From Metabacillus litoralis (GTDB taxonomy: Bacteria > Bacillota > Bacilli > Bacillales > Bacillaceae): a stretch of DNA of 64,000 bases. Below are positions 8,958-18,061 of the stretch, one piece after another. The stretch covers positions 1-64,000 of the forward strand of contig NZ_JAIVKL010000001.1 in assembly GCF_020524045.1 (NCBI RefSeq). The letters are read 5' to 3'. The number at the start of each line of letters is the position of its first letter. Within the stretch, counting starts at the first letter, position 1. The position numbers were made by a program, and so were the translations under genes. The notes below the pieces were generated by a model that ran no database searches, was not told where the DNA came from, and was given only the letters and a program-made list of their open reading frames with translations.

Positions 8958-9917
8958 ATGTCTAATCAACACGAACATGAAGATTCTAATATGAAAGTAT
9001 TTTCGTTAAACTCAGATCCTGTTTTGTCACAGAAAATTTGTGATATTCTAGGAATCGAGTTAGGAAAGAATTCTGTTACTCGTTTTAGTGATGGAGAAAT
9101 CCAAATAAATATAGAAGAAAGTATCCGTGGTTGTGATGTCTATATTATTCAATCAATTAGCAGCCCAGTAAACGAGCATTTAATGGAACTTTTAATAATG
9201 GTTGATGCATTAAAGCGTGCTTCAGCAAATACAATCAACTTAGTTATTCCTTACTATGGATATGCGAGACAAGATCGTAAAGCAAGAGCTAGGGAGCCAA
9301 TTACGGCTAAACTCATTGCAAATCTTCTTCAAACGGCAGGATCAACCCGTATTATTGCCCTTGATCTTCACGCACCACAAATTCAAGGATTCTTTGACAT
9401 TCCGATTGACCATTTATTAGGGGTACCAATCTTGGCCGATTATTTCGAAAGTAAAAATTTAGAGGATATTGTTATTGTCTCACCTGATCATGGAGGCGTA
9501 ACACGTACTCGTAAATTAGCAGATAGATTAAAAGCCCCTATAGCAATTATTGATAAAAGACGTCCAAAACCAAATGTTGTTGAAGTAATGAATATTGTTG
9601 GTAATATTGAAGGCAAAACAGCGATCTTAATCGATGATATTATTGACACAGCAGGAACAATTACTTTAGCAGCAAACGCTCTAATTGAAAATGGAGCAAA
9701 AGAGGTTTACGCTTGTTGCACACATCCTGTTTTATCTGGACCAGCAATCGAGCGAATTCAAAATTCAAAAATTAAAGAACTAATCATTACAGATTCAGTT
9801 ACTCTTCCAGACGAAAAGCGAATTGATAAAATCGTTGAGCTTTCAGTTGCTCCTTTAATTAGTGAAGCAATTAAACGTGTACATAGAAAAGAATCGGTGG
9901 ATGAACTAGTTCAGTAA
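8958..9917 (+). CDS. prs: Ribose-phosphate diphosphokinase (PRPP synthetase)
   Basis: A 319-residue cytosolic enzyme converting ribose 5-phosphate and ATP to PRPP for nucleotide, histidine and NAD synthesis. Motifs seen are RFSDGEIQI, the ATP-loop region [30 protein letters not shown] and the PRPP-binding signature [11 protein letters not shown]. The length is normal. It lies alone, not next to glmU as the housekeeping prs does in Bacillus, so it may be a second copy. TGGAGG precedes the ATG at a slightly long spacing. A family D repeat begins two bases after the stop. Confidence 0.92.
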   Translation: MSNQHEHEDSNMKVFSLNSDPVLSQKICDILGIELGKNSVTRFSDGEIQINIEESIRGCDVYIIQSISSPVNEHLMELLIMVDALKRASANTINLVIPYYGYARQDRKARAREPITAKLIANLLQTAGSTRIIALDLHAPQIQGFFDIPIDHLLGVPILADYFESKNLEDIVIVSPDHGGVTRTRKLADRLKAPIAIIDKRRPKPNVVEVMNIVGNIEGKTAILIDDIIDTAGTITLAANALIENGAKEVYACCTHPVLSGPAIERIQNSKIKELIITDSVTLPDEKRIDKIVELSVAPLISEAIKRVHRKESVDELVQ

Positions 9918-9918
9918 T

Positions 9919-9966
9919 AGGTGCCTGTCACGCCCCGGTTTTTCTTGTTTCACAATTGTTCCACAT
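9919..9966 (+). repeat. Family D 3'-end repeat, copy 1
   Basis: It carries the core GGTGCCTGTCACGCCCCGG followed by TTTTTCTTGTTTCACA and GTTCCAC. It starts immediately after the prs stop codon. Near-identical copies lie at 25698 and 28464, and a shorter one at 23059. Confidence 0.8.
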
Positions 9967-9996
9967 GTTTTAAAAATTCAATTACATTTAGCAGTT

Positions 9997-10030
9997 AAAT
10001 CAGAGCTACTAGTATTTGGCTCTGATTTTT
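9997..10030 (+). terminator. Intrinsic terminator of prs
   Basis: The arms AATCAGAGC and GCTCTGATT are followed by a T tract, about 80 bases after the prs stop. Confidence 0.85.
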
Positions 10031-10102
10031 CATTTCATTTAATTTTTTCATAGCTTTATAATCGGGTTGTTCTATTCCGAATTGAAGGGAGACGTACAAA
10101 TA

Positions 10103-10456
10103 ATGATTAATTATCATAATCGAACATTTGTAGCCGTTGTTAACACAGAGAATGGTGAAGTTTCTTCTAAAACTGTTTTTCACTACAAACAAGAAGGTGA
10201 TATACTTTCTGCAACATATAGCGGTGGAGACATTATTAAAGGTTTTCTAATTGGACTTGTTGATGAAAATGGGCATTTACAATTCAACTATAATCATGTG
10301 AACATAAAGCAGGAACTAAGAGGTGGTCAGTGTCAGTCTGTTCCAGAAATACTTTCAGATGGAAGATTAAGGCTAGTTGAAAGCTGGAAATGGAATGACA
10401 AAGAACAAAGTGAAGGAACTTCTATAGTTGAAGAAGTGAAAGTGGAATGCCTCTAA
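10103..10456 (+). CDS. Small conserved protein often labelled 'N-acetylglutamate synthase'
   Basis: 117 residues, from the ATG with GAAGGGAG upstream. A TTG 36 bases earlier was rejected. The pattern [33 protein letters not shown] and [11 protein letters not shown]…LRGGQC matches a family of small beta-barrel-like proteins. In Bacillus genomes these carry the unsupported label N-acetylglutamate synthase. There is no GNAT motif and the gene is not near arginine genes, so I would not trust that function. Confidence 0.7.
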   Translation: MINYHNRTFVAVVNTENGEVSSKTVFHYKQEGDILSATYSGGDIIKGFLIGLVDENGHLQFNYNHVNIKQELRGGQCQSVPEILSDGRLRLVESWKWNDKEQSEGTSIVEEVKVECL

Positions 10457-10669
10457 TATTTTAATAGGTTTCACGCTAAAATACATGTCACTTTTTCAAG
10501 CTTTTCTAGTAAGAATGAAGCTAATTCGACATTAAAAATGAATACCTATTTAATTCATTCTTTAAATGTTATATGATTAAACTTCATTCTTTTGTTTTTA
10601 TCCAAATAATATGGTTGAAACTAACTAATGATATAGATAACTTGGGCAAAGAGTATTGGAGTTGATTTG

Positions 10670-10843
10670 ATGAGTAAAGCAAAAGGTAAGGGCGGAACAG
10701 GTCGAGGCACAGGTAAAAAGGGTTGGACTCGTTGGCAAAAAGGGGCAAACAAAACGAAAAGTGCAAAACCCTATGTAAGCAAAGGTGTAAAACATGCTGA
10801 AGCAAATAAAGCAAATGATAATAATGAAAGTTTGGGAAAATAA
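10670..10843 (+). CDS. Small basic protein, DUF3934-like
   Basis: 57 residues beginning MSKAKGKGGTGRGTGKKGW. It is very rich in Gly, Lys and Arg, with the RWQKGANK and AKPYVSKG motifs expected of the DUF3934 family. Possibly nucleic-acid-binding, but the function is unknown. TGGAG lies nine bases before the ATG, and a terminator follows 24 bases after the stop. Confidence 0.7.
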   Translation: MSKAKGKGGTGRGTGKKGWTRWQKGANKTKSAKPYVSKGVKHAEANKANDNNESLGK

Positions 10844-10866
10844 GTAACTGAATAATAAAGCTTATG

Positions 10867-10903
10867 AATGCGATTATCTATAATAGGTAATTGCATTTTT
10901 ATT
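10867..10903 (+). terminator. Intrinsic terminator
   Basis: The arms AATGCGATTA and TAATTGCATT are followed by TTTATTT, downstream of the small basic protein gene. Confidence 0.75.
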
Positions 10904-11098
10904 TACTTAAAACCTATAAAACAAAAACGAAGCTAGACTCCCTATCAATCTTCAGTTTTAAATAATTATTCATTGATAAAGGTAAAAAAAGGAATTATGA
11001 TAGAAATACGATGTTTTTTGAAATGAACTTAAATACGGATTGATGCAAAACACTTATTATTAATATAATTCAATAGAATGTACATGTAGGAGGTTTCG

Positions 11099-11374
11099 AT
11101 GATAGAGAAAACTACTATAAAAGAGAATATCTTCAACCCCAAACAATACACAAACACTAAAAAAGGATTAACCATATTATATACAATTTTCATTTGTTAT
11201 TTACAATTAACAAATCATCATCAAATTCTGGTTACAATCCTCATATTGACCACAATTGCTGGGATTATTTATTTTATTTTAAAACTAAATTTTTATAATA
11301 CAAAGAAAAATACGAAAGATATTATATTTTTGATTCTTTTTGTATTCTTGCTATTATGTGTAATCTATGTTTAA
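11099..11374 (+). CDS. Small membrane protein
   Basis: 91 residues with an excellent AGGAGG six bases before the ATG. Three hydrophobic segments (roughly 28-45, 46-63, 72-91) follow a short charged N-terminus. No recognised family, and single-gene context. Confidence 0.65.
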   Translation: MIEKTTIKENIFNPKQYTNTKKGLTILYTIFICYLQLTNHHQILVTILILTTIAGIIYFILKLNFYNTKKNTKDIIFLILFVFLLLCVIYV

Positions 11375-11503
11375 TAGTTCATGATTGTTATATTAACATT
11401 AACTTCAAACTTTAAAATGAACAGTAATATTAATTATTTAACGTACATTTTCTAAAATTAGGCATATGATACGATGAAAAAACCTTAGAAGGGAATGAGT
11501 AAA

Positions 11504-12424
11504 TTGTATTATGTGCCCAATTCGTATCAAACTCTATATTACGGAATTGATAACAGACAAAATTTTAACTCTAATTTAGATCCAAGAGTTCCTCAAACAG
11601 ACGAAAATCAATCAGAGAATGTACTATTGTCTGTGATGAAACGAGAAGCGACAGCAATCGAGTTTTATAGAAAATTAGCTAATGACACACCAAATGAAAC
11701 ACATAAAAATGAGATTCTACAAGCAATAGAAAGAAAAAAGGCTACTCTTACACAATTCACTAATTTATATTTCAACATTACTGGAAAACAGCCGTTGTAC
11801 AATACTGATGAAATAACATATCACAGTTATCAAGAAGGTTTACAAAGAGCTTTTAATTTGGAAATCGAAGGATATGAAAATGACCGGAGAAATTATTTTC
11901 ACGTGCACCAACCACAAATTCATCATATGCTTATGTGGGCTTTAGCAGGTGAACAAGAAAATGCAGCACGTTTTGGTCTATTAAATGAAGATGTAAGAAA
12001 TCATTTAACAGATTATGGTGCAAAACCATTTGTTATTGACATTGAAAAAGCGACCAAACAAAACAATACATTTCGAACGGCTTTATGGACCGGAAAACAT
12101 TTGCAACTCACGTTAATGGATATAAAAGCTGGAGAAGAAATAGGCTTAGAAATCCATCCAAACCTAGACCAATTTCTACGAATTGAACAAGGTCAAGGAA
12201 TTGTAAAAATGGGAGATAGCAAAAATCGTTTAGATTTTCAGAAGAAAGTTTTTGAGGATTATGCTATTATCATTCCTGCTGGAAAATGGCATAATTTAAT
12301 CAATACAGGTAAGCAATCTCTTAAACTTTACTCGATCTATGCACCTCCACAACATCCATTTGGGACAGTTCATGAAACAAAGGAAATAGCGATGGCTGCT
12401 GAAGAAGAACACAATAATAATTGA
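11504..12424 (+). CDS. Ferritin-like / cupin fusion protein
   Basis: About 306 residues. Residues about 40-160 form a ferritin/rubrerythrin-like helical bundle (SVMKREATAIEFYRKLA … FNLEIEGYENDRR … WALAGEQENAARFG, with spaced Glu/His candidate metal ligands). Residues about 195-300 form a cupin barrel (GLEIHPNLDQFLRIEQGQG … IIPAGKWHNLINTG). In the first cupin motif the usual second His is Asn. The ATG at 11495 lies one base after the ribosome-binding site AGAAGGG. The in-frame TTG at 11504, ten bases away, is therefore preferred. The metal chemistry and substrate are unknown; the cytosolic location is inferred. Confidence 0.75.
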   Translation: MYYVPNSYQTLYYGIDNRQNFNSNLDPRVPQTDENQSENVLLSVMKREATAIEFYRKLANDTPNETHKNEILQAIERKKATLTQFTNLYFNITGKQPLYNTDEITYHSYQEGLQRAFNLEIEGYENDRRNYFHVHQPQIHHMLMWALAGEQENAARFGLLNEDVRNHLTDYGAKPFVIDIEKATKQNNTFRTALWTGKHLQLTLMDIKAGEEIGLEIHPNLDQFLRIEQGQGIVKMGDSKNRLDFQKKVFEDYAIIIPAGKWHNLINTGKQSLKLYSIYAPPQHPFGTVHETKEIAMAAEEEHNNN

Positions 12425-12447
12425 GGAAATGTTTTTGTACTAAAACA

Positions 12448-12683
12448 GAGGGTGGGACATGACATAGTAATTAACAAAAATTCCGAACAAAGTAATAGCT
12501 AAGTAGATGAAATATACGTAGACTCCTGTGGGATGCAAAGCAACAACCAGACCCAAAAGTGTGTAGCACGGGCTTGCTAGCTTCTTATGGAAAGCGAAGT
12601 ATATCACAGGAGAGGCGTCACTTCACCTACTATCATTGTTTGGGTTTCAAGTTTGTTAAAATACTTATGTCTCAACCTCTTTC
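12448..12683. mobile_element. Family C dispersed repeat with inverted ends
   Basis: A non-coding element of about 235 bp. It begins AGAGGGTGGGACATGA, and the reverse complement of its right end is AGAGGTTGAGACATAA. The interior carries ACTCCTGTGGGA and CACAGGAG stem segments typical of Bacillus palindromic repeats. No target duplication is evident. An ORF that starts inside it (12559) is an artefact. Confidence 0.65.
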
Positions 12684-12708
12684 AACAACGGAGGATGATT
12701 GTTCCGTT

Positions 12709-12825
12709 ATGAATAGAAAAGCTACTTTAGATGATCTTAGCGGTATTGCCAAAGTTCATATAAATATCTGGAGTTCAACGTATAAAGAAGAGGCTATGGT
12801 TGGAGAAAACTATCAGCTTTATTAG
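12709..12825 (+). pseudogene. N-terminal fragment of a GNAT acetyltransferase
   Basis: 38 codons with GGAGG upstream. The start RKATLDDLSGIAKVHINIW and STYKEEA is the usual N-terminus of a GNAT enzyme, after which the frame ends. The acetyl-CoA-binding part is absent. It lies directly beside the family C repeat, which suggests a rearrangement removed the rest. Confidence 0.55.
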
Positions 12826-12854
12826 ATAAAATTATTTATAAAACGGAGGAGATC

Positions 12855-13121
12855 ATGTTGATGAGACTTATATTAAGTTTGTTTCTGCTAGCGAACTTTA
12901 TATATTTCATAAACTTTCTGTTTTTATCTGGATCTCTTTTAATAAACAAGATATGGCTAGCTACGTTCATTCTTAGTATCTTCCTATCTATCTTTTATTT
13001 CTTAACGAGAAATAACCAAAAAAGATACAATCCTTATTTGTTCATTGCACTACTAACTTCTAGTATGAGTTCACTTGGAGTTTATCTATTTTTTTATTTT
13101 CTTTTTCACATTCAGGGGTAA
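12855..13121 (+). CDS. Small membrane protein
   Basis: 88 residues with three predicted membrane segments and a strong CGGAGGA ribosome-binding site. An ATG two codons later is equally possible. Family not recognised. Confidence 0.6.
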   Translation: MLMRLILSLFLLANFIYFINFLFLSGSLLINKIWLATFILSIFLSIFYFLTRNNQKRYNPYLFIALLTSSMSSLGVYLFFYFLFHIQG

Positions 13122-13218
13122 TTCATTTTTACTTTCATACTTCAAAAAGAAGTAAGTTTATTATGCAAAAAATTAACATTTAAAATATAAATGTTACAAT
13201 TATTTACAGGAGGTTATT

Positions 13219-13312
13219 TTGAATTTATTAAATTATTTTTTTATTCATACTCTTTATAGCAATAGATTACATAGCTAGAAATAAAGGTAGTGGATCATTC
13301 TCGGAAGTATAG
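13219..13312 (+). pseudogene. Small membrane peptide, apparently frameshifted at a T7 run
   Basis: AGGAGG lies five bases before a TTG that reads MNLLNYFF. After a run of seven Ts the next frame continues with FLFILFIAIDYIARNKG to a stop at 13312. A one-base change in the T run would join them into a peptide of about 31 residues with one membrane helix. Either the gene is broken or the length of the T run varies. Confidence 0.35.
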
Positions 13313-13369
13313 GACCACTCTGGAGGTCTGTATTTTTTTTAAAAAAGTAATTATGAAATGGAGGTGTTT

Positions 13370-13681
13370 GTGATTAAACAACACAAAAATAAATGGCATT
13401 TTTTAATAAGTTTATTTTTTAGGGATCGGGAAAATCAAAAAAAGATTATCCCTAATTATATTGATACCATTTTACTCGTCTTTGCAATTATTCTATTTAT
13501 TTTGTCAGTATTCAAAGGGTTTACTAGTGTTTACTTTGGTCTTCTTGTTTTAGTATTAGGTGTGATCAATTTGTTGGGTATGATAGAGAATGTTCTTTTA
13601 AAAGAAAAGATAAAAAGTATTGTATCCTATTTAGGTATAACGATCGTATGTTTTATTTTTGCCTATTATAAACTTCATTAA
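13370..13681 (+). CDS. Small membrane protein
   Basis: 104 residues with three hydrophobic segments after a short basic start (MIKQHKNKWHF). The GTG at 13370 is chosen because GGAGG lies six bases before it; the in-frame ATG at 13358 overlaps that site. Family not recognised. Confidence 0.6.
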   Translation: MIKQHKNKWHFLISLFFRDRENQKKIIPNYIDTILLVFAIILFILSVFKGFTSVYFGLLVLVLGVINLLGMIENVLLKEKIKSIVSYLGITIVCFIFAYYKLH

Positions 13682-13820
13682 ATAGATAAGGCTATCCAGG
13701 AATCTTGACTAATTCAACAAAGGTTATTCCTATCCTTAAAGAGAATAGTAATCTGCTTTCAAACAATAATTACCAGAAAATTTCCAGATAGCTAAATTTC
13801 ATGAAAAATGGAGGATAAAA

Positions 13821-14405
13821 ATGAGCATTGAATTTGAAGAATTAACAGGAATCTTCGTGAAAATAGTCCCTATGGAAACGTCACATTTAAAGACATTATT
13901 TGAAATAAGCAGAGACAAGTCCATTTGGTCTCATTTACCAAAATCTATTGATACATATCAGGATATGGAAGATTTTGTAGAAGAAGCATTACATAGAAAA
14001 GAAGACGGATCGCAATTACCTTTAGTAGTGATAAACAGAGAGACAAGTAAAGTGATTGGAAGTACAAGGTTTCTAGATATCTCACATAGCAATAAAAACT
14101 TAGAAATTGGTTGGACTTGGTTAACTCCGTCTGTATGGGGAACAGAAGTTAACTTAGAGTGTAAATATCTATTATTAACGCACTGTTTTGAGACGTTAAA
14201 ATTTATTAGAGTTCAATTTAAAACAGATGAACATAATATCAGATCACAGAAAGCAATAGAACGAATAGGTGGCGTGAAAGAAGGAGTACTAAGAAATCAT
14301 ATGCTTCGGAAAAACGGAACTTATCGAAATTCAGTTTATTACAGCATAATCGATACTGAATGGAAACAGAGAAAAAGAAACTTAGAGTATCTTCTTTATC
14401 ACTGA
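13821..14405 (+). CDS. GNAT acetyltransferase, RimJ/RimL type
   Basis: 194 residues with GGAGG upstream. The pattern VPMETSHLKTLFEIS, VIGSTRFLDISHSNKNLEIGWTW and RSQKAIERIGGVKEGVLRNHM is that of RimJ/RimL-like GNAT enzymes acting on protein N-termini or small amines. The specific substrate is unknown. It converges on the DUF2798 gene through a shared terminator. Confidence 0.88.
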   Translation: MSIEFEELTGIFVKIVPMETSHLKTLFEISRDKSIWSHLPKSIDTYQDMEDFVEEALHRKEDGSQLPLVVINRETSKVIGSTRFLDISHSNKNLEIGWTWLTPSVWGTEVNLECKYLLLTHCFETLKFIRVQFKTDEHNIRSQKAIERIGGVKEGVLRNHMLRKNGTYRNSVYYSIIDTEWKQRKRNLEYLLYH

Positions 14406-14439
14406 ATGCGTTATTTGTTCCAAGGCAAGGTATATTCTT

Positions 14440-14478
14440 TAAAATAAGCAAGCTACATTTTGTAGCTCGCTATTATTT
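14440..14478. terminator. Bidirectional terminator
   Basis: The arms GAGCTACA and TGTAGCT are embedded in a longer imperfect hairpin (GCAAGCTACATTTTGTAGCT) and are T-rich on the plus side. It lies between convergent genes. Confidence 0.7.
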
Positions 14479-14961
14479 TCACACGTTTAATTCTGCCTTC
14501 TGAGTTTTTGGTTTAACAAACTTAGTTAAAAGTCCTCTTGAAATAGGACCAACAATTAGTAATTGTGCTGGAAGAGCTACAATTATATTTAGACCAACGA
14601 TTTTTAGGTAAGTAGTAAAAATAGATCCTTCAATTCCACTAAACATCCAAGTTAAGATTAGTCCATATACTGACATAATAAGAACCATAGTTGGAACCAT
14701 AAACAAAGAAATGGCCAAAATTACATTTCTTTGTTTTGATTTATCATAATTAAATGATAATGCATATTTTCGTGCTATTGGTTCAACTAATGACTCGGCG
14801 ACAAATGCAACGAAAAATGTTATGACAAATTGAATCACCACACTCCAAACTGTTAATGATGAAAATCCTTGTAAAGCGATGTTGTAAGTAGACATAATAA
14901 AAACCATTCCAAAACACATGAAAACTGCAAAAATAATTCCTTCTTTTTTATTACTCGGCAA
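14479..14961 (-). CDS. DUF2798 family membrane protein
   Basis: About 160 residues made of two DUF2798 repeats, each with a pair of membrane helices (…AVFMCFGMVFIMSTYNIAL… and …ISLFMVPTMVLIMSVYGLIL…). Function unknown. An ATG at 14970 directly abuts the ribosome-binding site GAAAGG. The in-frame TTG at 14961 has a proper nine-base spacing and is preferred. Confidence 0.8.
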   Translation of the reverse strand: MPSNKKEGIIFAVFMCFGMVFIMSTYNIALQGFSSLTVWSVVIQFVITFFVAFVAESLVEPIARKYALSFNYDKSKQRNVILAISLFMVPTMVLIMSVYGLILTWMFSGIEGSIFTTYLKIVGLNIIVALPAQLLIVGPISRGLLTKFVKPKTQKAELNV

Positions 14962-15322
14962 GTAAAACATCCTTTCTTTTTAGAGAATACCTGTAATTAT
15001 ATATGTAAAGATTTTTTCTCATAAGTGAACTTTTTATGAACTTTCCATTAAGCAATTTCAATAATACAAATAAAGATCTTAGAATAAAGGTTACTAAACA
15101 AATTTTGAAAAGGTTAAAACGATAAGCTATTTGTCTATTAAAACTTTTATAAAAAACAGCTGAAGAAAAATAGAAGAATGAGGGGTGAGTTAACATTTTT
15201 TTCACTAGTGATTATTGATCAATAAAAGTCATAAAAGCTGGAAGGAATAAATGTAGGCATAGAATATCCTATAAAGAAAATTCAACTGGAATTATACTTA
15301 TATTTTACCAAATATACACAAA

Positions 15323-15345
15323 CGAACAAACATTCGTGTTATAAT
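15323..15345 (+). promoter_or_regulatory. LexA-like (SOS) box overlapping a promoter
   Basis: CGAACAAACATTCG differs at one position from the Bacillus LexA consensus CGAAC-N4-GTTCG. It forms an ACGAA/TTCGT inverted repeat with its flanking base. A perfect -10 hexamer TATAAT follows four bases later (15340-15345), about 30 bp before the hydrolase gene. A bound repressor would block this promoter. Confidence 0.5.
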
Positions 15346-15375
15346 TTTTCTATCAAATGAATTTGAGGTAGACAA

Positions 15376-16413
15376 ATGAAATTAAAAAAAATCAACATTG
15401 AAGAACGAATGAAACATTATAATGTTAATGGTTTAAGTGTGACATTGATTGAAAACTGTAAAATTTTAACAACTAATCACTACGGTTTACTAGAAACAAA
15501 AAGTGACCGAAAAGTAAATGAACAATCTATTTTTAATGCATGTTCTATTAGCAAACTTTTAACAGGAATGATCGTTTTAAAACTAATTGAAGATGGACTT
15601 TTAATTTTAGATAAAAATGTAACTGACAGTCTAATATCATGGAAAATACCTGAAAATGGGTTTACCGAAAATAAGAAAGTTACGTTAAGAAACTTACTTA
15701 GTCACCAATCTGGAATCAAAGATCCTAAAGGTAGTTTTTCTGAACTAAAATCAGCTCAAGATATTCCTTCAATGGTTGAATTGTTAGAGGGAAAAACACC
15801 TTATTGTAAGGTTCCGATTACTTTAGAGTACGAGCCAGAGAGTGAATTCCAATACTCAGATGCTGGCTTTTGTATTGTTCAGCAAATAATTGAAGATGTA
15901 ACAGGAAAACCATTTTATCTAGTGGCGAATGAGTTAATATTTAAACCATTAAGAATGAAGAATAGCTATTTAAATACAAACATGTTGAAAGTAAATAAAA
16001 AGAACGTTTCTTGTGGCCATAATAAAAACGGAGAATTGGTAGAAGCAAAATATCCTATATACCCTTATCCATCAGCTTCAGGATTATGGACTAATTCTAG
16101 AGATTTAGCTAAATTAGTTATTGAACTAATGAATGCTTTAAAAGGAGAAAGTAAACTTGGGATTTCAAAAAATTTAGCAAAAGAAATGATTTCATCACAA
16201 AAAGATAAAAATTGGGTCGGATTAGGTGTATTTCTAGAAGCTTCTAATAAAGAATTAGAAATTTTATCTATGGGTTGGGGAGTAGGCTTCCAATCTATGA
16301 TGTTTGCATTTCCTCATTTAGAAAAAGGTGCGGTTATTATGACAAATGCAGACTTAGGTGTTCATCAATTGAATGGGATGATAGGCGAGATATATAGGTC
16401 TCTTATTTCTTAA
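15376..16413 (+). CDS. Serine hydrolase of the beta-lactamase / penicillin-binding class C fold
   Basis: 345 residues without a signal peptide, so probably cytosolic. Motifs are SISK (catalytic Ser about 57, Lys about 60), LLSHQSGI, YSD in place of YxN (about 160-162) and SMGWGVGFQ in the third-motif position. The family includes esterases, D-aminopeptidases and class C beta-lactamases. Lack of export argues against a lactamase protecting the wall. AGGTAG lies upstream. The LexA-like box suggests damage-responsive expression, which is an inference. Confidence 0.85.
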   Translation: MKLKKINIEERMKHYNVNGLSVTLIENCKILTTNHYGLLETKSDRKVNEQSIFNACSISKLLTGMIVLKLIEDGLLILDKNVTDSLISWKIPENGFTENKKVTLRNLLSHQSGIKDPKGSFSELKSAQDIPSMVELLEGKTPYCKVPITLEYEPESEFQYSDAGFCIVQQIIEDVTGKPFYLVANELIFKPLRMKNSYLNTNMLKVNKKNVSCGHNKNGELVEAKYPIYPYPSASGLWTNSRDLAKLVIELMNALKGESKLGISKNLAKEMISSQKDKNWVGLGVFLEASNKELEILSMGWGVGFQSMMFAFPHLEKGAVIMTNADLGVHQLNGMIGEIYRSLIS

Positions 16414-16489
16414 AATTCTGTTTATTAGATGAATTATTAATCTTGCTAACATAAACAATTCACAACACAAGGATTAGGTTAATAGTTTT

Positions 16490-16654
16490 TTATTTTTTGA
16501 TCTTTAATGCATGATAAACAATGGATATAAATGCAATTAATAGTATTGGGGTCAAAATAAAGTGATAAATGTTTGCCTCAGAATTAATAATTTGCAAAGA
16601 ATAATCAACAGTGATTATTAAAATAATAGTTGCCAGTAAAAGTTTTACACCCAC
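16490..16654 (-). CDS. Small membrane protein, 54 residues
   Basis: A GTG start with GGAGG seven to eight bases upstream (16661-16667). It encodes two hydrophobic helices (VKLLLATIILIITVDYSL and YHFILTPILLIAFISIVY) separated by a short polar loop and a basic end. Too short for routine ORF calling, but the ribosome-binding site and composition support it. Confidence 0.6.
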   Translation of the reverse strand: MGVKLLLATIILIITVDYSLQIINSEANIYHFILTPILLIAFISIVYHALKIKK

Positions 16655-16865
16655 TCTTCGTACCTCCTAAATAATAACAATGACTTAATATTAACATATG
16701 AGCTGCTATTTTTCATAAATATAAAATATTTTTGCTTATTAAATAAAAGACTTAAACTCTTACTATATCTTTAACGTATAAAGTCGTCACTTTGTGAGAA
16801 TGACATAGCTAGCTAAGTGAAAAAATGGTAAAATAAGGGGGGATAGCTTTTTAGGGGGGATATTT

Positions 16866-17021
16866 ATGAGAAAAATAATAGATATTTTTAAAAATATATT
16901 CTTAGACTTATTTTCTATGGGTAAAGGATTTGTTTACGGATTTTTAATGGTTGGGTTATTTATTATAACTTGTGCTGCTCTAATATACGGTGGATTATTT
17001 CTTAAAAATCTTTTTTTTTAG
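16866..17021 (+). CDS. Small membrane protein, 51 residues
   Basis: AGGGGGGA sits six bases before the ATG. The product has an amphipathic N-terminus (MRKIIDIFKNIFLDLF) and one membrane helix (FVYGFLMVGLFIITCAALIY). Unknown family. Confidence 0.6.
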   Translation: MRKIIDIFKNIFLDLFSMGKGFVYGFLMVGLFIITCAALIYGGLFLKNLFF

Positions 17022-17041
17022 TACATTTACTAGAGGAAAGG

Positions 17042-17149
17042 CTAAGACCTAAGCAGGGTAGGAGGAGGACCAGCTTCCTCTTCAGCAAAAGAAAATGCAA
17101 TTTTATCTTTTGAAACGTCTAAACCTACATGTTTTATGGTATTCTTCAT
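17042..17149 (-). pseudogene. IS110-family transposase, N-terminal stub
   Basis: 35 codons beginning MKNTIKHVGLDVSKDKIAF, the hallmark DEDD N-terminus of IS110 transposases (first Asp in GLDVSKD), with GGGAGGAG before the ATG. The frame then degenerates (AGPPPTLLRS, stop). The remaining 350 or more residues are missing. This is the only trace of an autonomous transposon gene in the window. Confidence 0.7.
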
Positions 17150-17373
17150 AATAACTAGCTCCTCCCGTAATGTATTTCTAATTTGTTTTTGTTTATTGTT
17201 CATAAACATTATGACCAAAGTAACCTACGAATTTACGAGTAAGGGCTAGTTTCGTTCATGATAATTGAGCGAATTTTATGTCTGCAGAGCAATGGAAGTT
17301 TCTTGTTTTTTCAGCTTAACTGATTAATAGAAAACAGAGTTTCGTTAAATGATTAATTTATTAAGGAAACAAC

Positions 17374-17790
17374 CTACCTAATTTCTCTCAAACCTTTTCC
17401 TTCATGTATCTCCTGAATTCCTTCTTCACAAACACCATAAGAACGCCAGGAACAAGTTTCGCAAACAGTTTGAATATCAGAAGGAACGACATACTTTTTA
17501 ACATGTAACTCGATATCCTTCCAGTATAGAATTTGTCCGATATTAAGACCTAATTTCTCTAAAATCACAGCATCTCGTTCATAGATTGAATCGTTCTGAC
17601 AATGATATTCACCTGAATTTGGATATTTTTCACATAACTGATCAGGGCCATTAACAAGTTTAATTTTTGTCATTGGATCTCTTCTTAATTTTTGATGAAG
17701 TTGTGTCATATTTTTCACATATTCTTGTGAATAGCCCATTCCCCGATATCCCAAAAGGCAAAATAGTTGATGCCCTCGAAGTTTATACAT
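17374..17790 (-). CDS. DUF1284 family protein
   Basis: 138 residues starting LRGHQLFCLLGYRGMGYS, the DUF1284 signature. It has cysteines at CEKY, CQND and CETCSWRSYGVC that could bind metal or an Fe-S cluster. GAGGGAG precedes the ATG. Function unknown, monocistronic. Confidence 0.85.
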   Translation of the reverse strand: MYKLRGHQLFCLLGYRGMGYSQEYVKNMTQLHQKLRRDPMTKIKLVNGPDQLCEKYPNSGEYHCQNDSIYERDAVILEKLGLNIGQILYWKDIELHVKKYVVPSDIQTVCETCSWRSYGVCEEGIQEIHEGKGLREIR

Positions 17791-18061
17791 ATTTCTCCCT
17801 CAGTTCAAAAAGATTTTATTGTTAACCATGAACTATACTTAGTTAATATATTTATAATAATATCATATTAGTTCGTTGAATTGATTAGTATAAATGGAAC
17901 TTTCCACCAAATAATTCGTATACAATATTAGATGATCGTATATTTTTCAAAAGGTTTTTACTTTCTAATGTTATATATTATCGATGATTTGACGTTACAT
18001 TAACTGTATCTAAATTAGTATTAAGGATGAAATTACATACTAAATAATAGGAGTGAACGCG

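Noticed and set aside
12559-12708. ORF beginning inside the family C repeat
   Set aside because: Its first 50 codons are repeat sequence with no ribosome-binding site; only the GNAT-like fragment from 12709 is gene-derived.
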